A DNA stretch of 64,000 bases from Rubrivivax sp. (lineage in GTDB: Bacteria > Pseudomonadota > Gammaproteobacteria > Burkholderiales > Burkholderiaceae_C): positions 62,001 to 126,000 of the forward strand of contig JALHPF010000011.1 of assembly GCA_022842595.1 (NCBI GenBank), in the 5' to 3' direction. Of this stretch, positions 58,033 through 64,000 are shown in pieces (within the stretch, counting starts at the first letter, position 1; the number at the start of each line of letters is the position of its first letter). A program made the position numbers and the translations under genes. The notes under the pieces were generated by a model. It worked only from the letters and a program-made list of their open reading frames with translations. It ran no database searches and was not told the DNA's origin.

Positions 58033-58692
58033 ATGGCACCGACCCCGAAGCCCGGCCTGATTCGGCGACTGTTTGGCTGGCTGTTCAGCCCTTCGGCCAA
58101 GTGGTCGGTGTTCGCACTGCTGCTGGCGGGCTTGGTGGCTGGCGCGGTGGGTGTGGTCGGCACGCAGGTCGCGGTGGCCGTCACGGGCACGAATGAGTTC
58201 TGCGGCAACGCGTGCCACTCGCACACCAAGTTCGTCTACCCCGAGTACAAGGCCTCGGTGCACGGCAGCAACCGCACGGGCGTGCAGGCCACCTGCAGCG
58301 ACTGCCACATTCCCCACAGTTATCCGGCCAAGCTCTTCTACAAGGCTGAAGCCGGCATCCGCGATGGCATCGCCGAGATGCAGGGGGCGATCTCGACACA
58401 GGAAAAGTTCGAGGCCAAGCGCTGGGAGATGGCCAACCACGTGTGGGAAGAAATGCGGGCCAACAACTCCGCCAACTGCCGCACCTGCCACACGCCCGAG
58501 GCGATGAGCGCCGAGAAGCAGTCCGAAGATGCCGTGAAGCAGCACAAGAAGTTTGCGTCTGGCAAGGCCACGTGCATCGACTGCCACACCGGCATGGCGC
58601 ACAAGGAACCCGAAGAGCCCAAGGCCGTCAAGCCGGCGGCCGCTGCGTCACCCGATAGCCAAGCCGTTGTGCAAGCGGCCGCCGCGAAGTAG
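58033..58692 (+). CDS. NapC/NirT-type tetrahaem quinol dehydrogenase with CX3CH first haem
   Basis: 219 residues: N-terminal membrane anchor (~24-50) and four haem motifs. The first is C57-G-N-A-C61-H62, a CX3CH spacing; the others are regular (C88-H92, C149-H153, C181-H185). Family members (NapC, CymA) oxidise menaquinol or ubiquinol and hand electrons to periplasmic partners. Next to MtrCAB it would take the CymA place. An Ala/Pro tail follows the last haem. ATG 58033 is chosen over TTG 58027 because of GGAG spacing. Confidence 0.88.
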   Translation: MAPTPKPGLIRRLFGWLFSPSAKWSVFALLLAGLVAGAVGVVGTQVAVAVTGTNEFCGNACHSHTKFVYPEYKASVHGSNRTGVQATCSDCHIPHSYPAKLFYKAEAGIRDGIAEMQGAISTQEKFEAKRWEMANHVWEEMRANNSANCRTCHTPEAMSAEKQSEDAVKQHKKFASGKATCIDCHTGMAHKEPEEPKAVKPAAAASPDSQAVVQAAAAK

Positions 58693-58757
58693 ATTCGTGG
58701 ATGGCCAGCCCCGGCGGCTGGGGCCAACCCTATAGCCCGCAACGGCACGGCCAGCAA

Positions 58758-58798
58758 CTGATCCAGATCAAGTTTTTTCGGCCACCCGCACGGACACT
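58758..58798 (+). promoter_or_regulatory. FNR-type promoter of the mtr operon
   Basis: CTGAT-ccag-ATCAA at 58758-58771 (one mismatch) and GACACT at 58793-58798, centres 31 bp apart, 65 bases before mtrC. Confidence 0.65.
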
Positions 58799-58862
58799 TG
58801 CCACTCTGTACCGGTCGTCGTTTGCCAGGGGGCGAGCAGATCCGGTCCGCGTGAGGACTCCG

Positions 58863-61649
58863 ATGGCCAAGATCGAGACTCGCCGCTGGTCAGCACTGCT
58901 GGCAGCCGGCTTCGTCGCAGCCCTGCTGTCGGCTTGCGGCGGTGGTGACAGCGGTGCGGCCGGTCCGGCCGGGACGGCAGGCACGCCCGGCGCTCCGGGG
59001 CCGGCAGGTCCGGCAGGGCCCTCTGGCCCGGCGGCGACTGCGGCTGTCAACGTCGCAGCACTCACGCCCGAGTCGTGGGAAAACGCGCAATGGAAGTCGA
59101 CCGTCACCAAGGTCACCATCGCCAGCGCACCTGTCGTTGAGTTCACCGTGGCTGATGCGCTGGGCAACCCGGTTGTCGGCCTCGAGAAGCTGACTTCCCG
59201 CAGCGCCACCGCAACCGCCGCGCAGTATCCGAACGTGTCTTTCGCCTTGGCCAAGCTGGTGCCGCGCACCGACGCGCGGCCGAGCACCTGGGTCAGCTAC
59301 ATCGTCACCACCGTGCCCACGACCACCGCAGTGGCCGCGCCGACACGCCCCAGCACCGACAACACCGGCACCCTGGCGGCCATCGCCGACAAGCCCGGCA
59401 GCTACCGCTACACCTTCTTCCGTGACGTGACGACCATCAAGACCCAGGTCGATGGCATGACGGTGTCCGGCGCCAACAACAAGGCCCAGCTCGGCGACCT
59501 GACCTGGGCACCCAACCTGCACCACCGACTGACGATCCAGATCAGCGGCGCAGCCCCGGGGACCGGCAGCAACACTGCGACGGGCGCACAGACCACCCCG
59601 GCCGTGAACATGGCCAACCCCATCAACGTCACCTACGACTTCATTCCCGCCACCGGGCGGGAACTGGCGGCCACCGAGCTGACGCGCGAAGACGTCAACA
59701 TCGACAGCTGCAACACCTGCCACGGCAAGCTGGCCTTCCACGGCGGCAGCGCCCGTGTCGAAACGCGCTATTGCGTGGTCTGCCACACCGATCAGCGCGG
59801 ATACGGATTTGCGAATGTCGCTTCCACCGCCGGCAAGTTCCCGGCGCTGACCGAAAGCAAGAGCGTCAATGCCGCCACCGGCATCACCAGCTACAGCTAC
59901 ACGCCGGAGACCCGCATCGCCGACGGCGAGGTGCTGGGCAACTTCACCACCATGATCCACAAGATCCACCAGGGCCACACCCTGGCCAAGGACAACTACC
60001 ACTACGCCGGCCTGGCGATGAACAACAAGGGCTTCTCCAAGCTCGGCGACGGCCAGCGCATGTGCACCACCTGCCACGACAGCGGGATTGCGCCGACGGC
60101 AGAGAACCACGTCAAGCTGCCCAGCCGCACGTCCTGCGGCGCGTGCCACGACGGCATCAAGTGGGACACCGGCACCGGCTCGACGCTGGCGGACAAGGCC
60201 GCAGCCACCGCCGTGGGTTCTGTGGTGGCCACATCCGGCCACCGCGGCGGCCCGGCCGCCGATGACGCCAACTGCGCGTCCTGCCACACGCCCACCTTCA
60301 TCCGCATCTCGCACCGGATGGAGAACATCACCAAGAACAACCCGACCATCACCGACGGCCTGGCGAGCTTCACCTACGAGATCCGCTCGGCGACGGTGAA
60401 TGCAGCGAATGACGTGACGATAGAGTTCGGCATCAAGCAGCGCATCGCCCCTTCGACCACGGATAGGCTGGTCACGCTGGTGGCACCCGCCGCGAGCGTG
60501 TCCAACTCGCTGGCGGGCTTCACCGGCGGGCCCAGCTTCCTGCTGCCCTACGCGATGAGCCAGGACGGCATCACCACGCCCGTGGACTACAACAACCTGG
60601 GCCGACCGCAGGCGCAGCCGCGCAGCGTCAGCATCGCGCAGCTGCTGAGCACCAACAATGCCGCCAACGGCAGCGTGGTGGCATCAGCTACCAACCCGGG
60701 CTACTACATCGCCACCATCCGCGGCTCCGGTCAGTGGTCATTCCCGGTGGGCGCCAAGCTGCGCGCGGTGGCCTTGCAGGGCTACTACAGCCAGATCACG
60801 GCGCCGGCCTCTGCCACGGCACCGAACGGCCGCCATGCCATATCGGTCGTCAGGGGCGTGGCGGGCGACACCGTGCGGCGCACCGTCGTCGACTCGAACA
60901 AGTGCGCCAACTGCCACGAGTGGTTCGAGGCGCACGGCGGCAACCGGGTGTTCGAGCCGCAGGTGTGCGCCACCTGCCACGTGCCCGGCCTGGCCACCAG
61001 CGGGCGCGGCATCAGCGATACCTTCCTGAGCACCTTCAACTTCAACATCGCGCAGACCAAGATCCTCAACGACTGGGGCTTCAACAAGTCACTCCCGAAC
61101 GCGGCGCTGAAGTTTCCCGCCACCAGCAACAACCTCAAGGACATGATCCACGGCATCCACGCCGGCCGGGAACGCGTGACACCGTTCCAGGACGCACGCG
61201 ACTCCACAAGCCGTGGCTCGATCGACCTGGTGGACCTGCGTCGCATGGACTTCCCGGGCCGGCTGAACAACTGCGAGACCTGCCACGTGACGGCGGCCAG
61301 CAGTGACCAGAAGACCTACAACTATGTGCCCAATGGCGCGCTGCTGTCGACTTACGAATCGGTCGATGCGACCTACGCTGCAGCCATCGCCACCAGCAGC
61401 GCGACACCGCTGATGGCCAAGAACTCCTTGGCGGTCGCCAGCGCCACCGACGTCGTCACGACACCCTTCGCGGCCGCCTGCGTCAGCTGCCACGACCGTC
61501 CCGCAGCCAAGGCGCACATCACCTTGAACGGTGGTGTGGTCAACGGCACGCGCGCCGGGGCCCGCCCGACCGGGGTCGAAGATGTCGAGTCCTGCGCGGT
61601 GTGCCACGGGCCGGGCCGCGAATTCGACGCGGCAAAGATCCACAAGTAG
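58863..61649 (+). CDS. mtrC: OmcA/MtrC-family decahaem outer-membrane cytochrome
   Basis: 928 residues. A lipobox (LLSAC25) anchors it to the outer membrane. Ten CxxCH motifs fall into two pentahaem modules, ~282-475 and ~681-916, separated by beta domains, the OmcA/MtrC layout. Between the lipid anchor and the first beta domain is a collagen-like G-x-y stretch (~31-57, about nine triplets). It should pass electrons from the MtrAB pore to minerals, electrodes or soluble shuttles outside the cell. ATG 58863 starts the signal peptide directly; the upstream in-frame part has none. Confidence 0.93.
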   Translation: MAKIETRRWSALLAAGFVAALLSACGGGDSGAAGPAGTAGTPGAPGPAGPAGPSGPAATAAVNVAALTPESWENAQWKSTVTKVTIASAPVVEFTVADALGNPVVGLEKLTSRSATATAAQYPNVSFALAKLVPRTDARPSTWVSYIVTTVPTTTAVAAPTRPSTDNTGTLAAIADKPGSYRYTFFRDVTTIKTQVDGMTVSGANNKAQLGDLTWAPNLHHRLTIQISGAAPGTGSNTATGAQTTPAVNMANPINVTYDFIPATGRELAATELTREDVNIDSCNTCHGKLAFHGGSARVETRYCVVCHTDQRGYGFANVASTAGKFPALTESKSVNAATGITSYSYTPETRIADGEVLGNFTTMIHKIHQGHTLAKDNYHYAGLAMNNKGFSKLGDGQRMCTTCHDSGIAPTAENHVKLPSRTSCGACHDGIKWDTGTGSTLADKAAATAVGSVVATSGHRGGPAADDANCASCHTPTFIRISHRMENITKNNPTITDGLASFTYEIRSATVNAANDVTIEFGIKQRIAPSTTDRLVTLVAPAASVSNSLAGFTGGPSFLLPYAMSQDGITTPVDYNNLGRPQAQPRSVSIAQLLSTNNAANGSVVASATNPGYYIATIRGSGQWSFPVGAKLRAVALQGYYSQITAPASATAPNGRHAISVVRGVAGDTVRRTVVDSNKCANCHEWFEAHGGNRVFEPQVCATCHVPGLATSGRGISDTFLSTFNFNIAQTKILNDWGFNKSLPNAALKFPATSNNLKDMIHGIHAGRERVTPFQDARDSTSRGSIDLVDLRRMDFPGRLNNCETCHVTAASSDQKTYNYVPNGALLSTYESVDATYAAAIATSSATPLMAKNSLAVASATDVVTTPFAAACVSCHDRPAAKAHITLNGGVVNGTRAGARPTGVEDVESCAVCHGPGREFDAAKIHK

Positions 61650-61667
61650 GCCGTTCACGACACGCCG

Positions 61668-62051
61668 ATGACCTCAACCTATCCGGTGGCGGCTGCGCTG
61701 GCCCTGCTGGCCCCGCTTGCATCAGGGCCAGCAGCCGCCTACGGAACGACGCTTGCAGGCGCCACACCGCCGGCCGTCGCCAGCAAGACACAGGGCACAC
61801 CGGGGCCATCGGTGGTGCGGCTGGTGGACCTCAACAGCGCCAGCCGGTCTGACCTGAAAACCTTGCCCGGCATCGACGACGCAGCGGCCGACCGCATCGT
61901 GGCCGCACGCCCCTACCCCAGCAAGGCCAAGCTGGTGGCTGACAAGGTCATCAGCATGGAACTCTTCCTGAGCCTCAAGGACCGCGTCGTTGCCGTGCAG
62001 CAGCCCCTGCTGCGCGCCAAGGCCAGCCCGCACAGCAGCCGTCAGCCCTGA
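61668..62051 (+). CDS. Exported helix-hairpin-helix (ComEA-like) protein
   Basis: 127 residues with a signal peptide (~1-24) and one HhH motif region (VDLNSASRSDLKTLPGIDDAAADRIVAARP), as in ComEA DNA receptors and T2SS-linked HhH proteins. It lies 18 bases after mtrC and 39 before mtrA, so it is part of the mtr operon. DNA binding is possible, but the context suggests a structural or assembly role in the conduit. Function unknown. Confidence 0.8.
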   Translation: MTSTYPVAAALALLAPLASGPAAAYGTTLAGATPPAVASKTQGTPGPSVVRLVDLNSASRSDLKTLPGIDDAAADRIVAARPYPSKAKLVADKVISMELFLSLKDRVVAVQQPLLRAKASPHSSRQP

Positions 62052-62090
62052 GACCAGACGCCGCATCGCGCACATCAACGGGCCCAGACC

Positions 62091-63056
62091 ATGACGACCA
62101 GCCGATTGCTCCTGTGTTTGCTGCCCCTGTTGATCGGTCTCCTTGCGCCCTTGGCGTCGCAGGCCCAGGCCACGTCAGCCCCGGCCCCCCTGCCCAGCGC
62201 CGACCAGTACAGCGCCAAGGGCGCAGACACCTGTCTGGGTTGCCACGACGACGAGAGCAAGACCTACTCGGCATCGGCCCTGTTCAAGACCAAGCACGCC
62301 CAGCGTGGCGACAAGCGCTCGCCGTTCGGTGCCGGCGGGCTGCAATGCGAGTCCTGCCACGGCCCCGGGGCCTTGCACGCCCGCACCAAGAAGGCCGAGC
62401 ACATCAACACCTACAAGACCGACTCGAGCGTGCCACTGGCGCAGCGCAACCAGGTCTGCCTGAGCTGCCACCAGGGCAGCACCCGCAACGCCTGGCACGC
62501 CGGCGCCCACGAACGCGCCGAACTCGCCTGCAGTGATTGCCACAAGGTGCACCAGCAGCATGGCGACCCGGTGCTCAGCAAGGCCAGCCAGACCCAGACC
62601 TGCCTGAGCTGCCACAAGAACCAGCGTGCCGACTTCCACAAGCCTTCCGCCCACCCGGTGCTGCAGGGCAAGATGGCCTGCAGCGATTGCCACAACGCCC
62701 ATGGTTCCTCGGCACCGGCCATGCTGGTGAAGGCCACGCTGAACAAGACCTGCCACAGCTGCCACGCTGACAAGCGCGGGCCGCTGCTGTGGGAACACGC
62801 CCCGGTGGTCGAGAACTGTGCCTCCTGCCACACGCCACACGGGTCGGTGCGCGCTGCGATGTTGACCAAGACACCTCCCTTGCTGTGCCAGCAGTGTCAC
62901 AGTCCAGCCAACCACCCGTCCTTGGCACGCACCGCGTCCAGCCTGCCCGGCGGCAATGCGGGCGGCGCGATCTTCCTGGTGGCGGGCAGTTGCAGCAACT
63001 GCCACACGCAGGTTCACGGCTCCAACCACCCCTCGGGCGCCAAGCTGCTGCGCTGA
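62091..63056 (+). CDS. mtrA: MtrA/DmsE-family decahaem periplasmic cytochrome
   Basis: 321 residues, signal peptide (~1-26), ten CxxCH motifs from C48 to near the C-terminus, the spacing and length of MtrA. MtrA sits inside the MtrB barrel and forms the haem wire across the outer membrane. Confidence 0.93.
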   Translation: MTTSRLLLCLLPLLIGLLAPLASQAQATSAPAPLPSADQYSAKGADTCLGCHDDESKTYSASALFKTKHAQRGDKRSPFGAGGLQCESCHGPGALHARTKKAEHINTYKTDSSVPLAQRNQVCLSCHQGSTRNAWHAGAHERAELACSDCHKVHQQHGDPVLSKASQTQTCLSCHKNQRADFHKPSAHPVLQGKMACSDCHNAHGSSAPAMLVKATLNKTCHSCHADKRGPLLWEHAPVVENCASCHTPHGSVRAAMLTKTPPLLCQQCHSPANHPSLARTASSLPGGNAGGAIFLVAGSCSNCHTQVHGSNHPSGAKLLR

Positions 63057-63118
63057 ACGGGTCGGCGCTCAACAGTCCCCAGGCCCTGGGTCGAGCCACC
63101 AAAACCACGGATGCTCCC

Positions 63119-64000
63119 ATGACGATCTACAGCCCGTTGTTCCTTTTGGGTGCGCTGGGCGTGCTGTCCAGCGCCGGCGCGTGGGCGACCGACACCAGTG
63201 CCTGGAAGTGCGAGTCCTGCCCCTACCCCAAGGGGCTTGGTGGCAGCGTCGAGGTCGGTGTGGGCAACGTGTCCGACCGATCGGCCAAGTTCGGCGACTA
63301 CAGCGGTCTGCAACGCAAGGGCGCCCACGCCGTGCTGGGCGGGTCGGCCACGCTGCGCGAAGCCGACGGCATCTACGCCGACCTGGACGCCGCCGACCTG
63401 GGCCTCGATTCACGCAGCCTGCGCCTGCGCGGTGGCCGCGAGGGCCTGGTCGCGCTGGACTTGCGTTACGACGAGATCCCGCGCTACTTCGGCGACGGCG
63501 CTCAGACACCCTTCCTGGGCGCTGGTGGCGGCACGCTGACACTGCCGCCGGGCTTTGCGGCGCCCGGCACGAACAGCATGCCGCTGGCCGCCAACCTGCG
63601 CCCCATCGACCTGGGCTACAGCGCCAAGCGGCTCGACCTGACAGGCAGCTGGCTGGGCACCGATTCACTGAACCTGCGCGTGGGTTTTCGGCGCGATGTG
63701 CGTGACGGCACGAAGCCGCTGTACGCGTCCTTCCTGTCCACGGCGGCACAACTCCCCGCGCCGGTGGACCACGTCACCGATGTGCTGGAACTGGCCGCCG
63801 CCTACAACGCCACGCAATGGCAGGCCTCGCTGTCCTACCAGTGGTCGCAGTTCCGCAATGGCACACAGGCGCTGACCTGGGACAACCCCTTCACCGCCGT
63901 CGTCCCAGGCGCCACGAGCGGGCAACTGGCGCTGGCACCCGACAACGAACTGCACCAGATCATCGGCTCGGCCGCTTACCAGCTGGCGCCCACCATTCGC
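63119..64000 (+). CDS. mtrB: MtrB/PioB-family outer-membrane barrel, 3' end outside window
   Basis: 294 codons visible of a protein usually near 700 residues. Signal peptide (~1-23), then WKCESCPYP, the N-terminal CxxC that is typical of MtrB, followed by alternating beta strands (SVEVGVGNVSDRSAKFGDY). It forms the sheath of the MtrAB conduit. ATG 63119 is the first in frame; the ATG at 63111 runs into a stop after three codons. Continues past the right edge. Confidence 0.9.
   Translation, partial: MTIYSPLFLLGALGVLSSAGAWATDTSAWKCESCPYPKGLGGSVEVGVGNVSDRSAKFGDYSGLQRKGAHAVLGGSATLREADGIYADLDAADLGLDSRSLRLRGGREGLVALDLRYDEIPRYFGDGAQTPFLGAGGGTLTLPPGFAAPGTNSMPLAANLRPIDLGYSAKRLDLTGSWLGTDSLNLRVGFRRDVRDGTKPLYASFLSTAAQLPAPVDHVTDVLELAAAYNATQWQASLSYQWSQFRNGTQALTWDNPFTAVVPGATSGQLALAPDNELHQIIGSAAYQLAPTIR

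Noticed and set aside
58950-59035. DNA tandem repeat in mtrC
   Set aside because: The repetition is at the protein level (G-x-y); the nucleotide units vary too much for a recent tandem array.

Overview
The window is a 64-kb piece of a GC-rich betaproteobacterial chromosome. Gene content points to a Burkholderiales relative of the Rubrivivax-Leptothrix-Rhodoferax group: Ralstonia-type hox/hyp genes, a Bug-family binding protein, a REP-like element of a type common in that order, and MtrABC. This assignment is inference; there is no rRNA or tRNA in the window. It is gene-dense and almost all of it serves anaerobic or micro-oxic electron transfer. The unifying signal is a set of FNR/ANR-type sites (TTGAT-N4-ATCAA, mostly with 1-2 mismatches). 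Nearly every operon has one upstream, and at about ten of them a -10-like hexamer lies 31-32 bp from the site centre, the class II activator geometry. An fnr-like gene with all four cluster cysteines lies inside the window.

Layout. 1-2262 (-): fumarate reductase frdC-frdA of the Wolinella diheme, menaquinone-linked type; frdA runs off the left edge. 2441-3010 (-): remnant of a Na+/H+ antiporter gene. 3141-7706 (+): pyruvate:ferredoxin oxidoreductase porC-A-B plus a GltD-like flavoprotein/ferredoxin fusion. 7883-15720 (+): complete Na+-NQR operon nqrABCDEF with a CBS protein, the flavin transferase ApbE and NqrM. 15743-16489 (-): fnr. 16692-25900 (+): lactate module, lutABC, a TRAP transporter and an FAD/Fe-S D-lactate dehydrogenase. 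25986-32182: c-type cytochrome block with a DUF1924 cytochrome, CcmI-like proteins, an octaheme nitrite reductase and an ethylbenzene-dehydrogenase-like haem lipoprotein. 32229-34778 (-): cyclic-nucleotide-domain protein and a membrane HdrD-like Fe-S protein. 34861-36399 (-): SDR/DUF2867 protein. 36440-40678 (+): a tightly overlapping menaquinone operon (two small unknowns, ubiE/menG, menA, a Bug protein, a RatA-like protein, a second HyaE). 40734-48749 (-): hypX-E-D-C-F-B-A, hoxV and a small membrane protein. 49136-55968 (+): hoxKGZMLOQRT, an O2-tolerant group 1d membrane-bound [NiFe]-hydrogenase. 56219-57310 (-): porin. 57591-64000 (+): cytochrome c, NapC/NirT tetrahaem quinol dehydrogenase, then MtrC, an HhH protein, MtrA and the start of MtrB, an extracellular electron conduit.

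How the parts fit (inference from family knowledge). H2, lactate and pyruvate feed electrons through hydrogenase cytochrome b, D-lactate dehydrogenase, PFOR/ferredoxin and Na+-NQR into a quinone pool that can include menaquinone through MenA. Electrons leave to fumarate (Frd), possibly nitrite (octaheme cytochrome), or across the outer membrane through NapC-like protein, periplasmic cytochromes and MtrABC to minerals or electrodes. FNR would switch the set on when oxygen falls.
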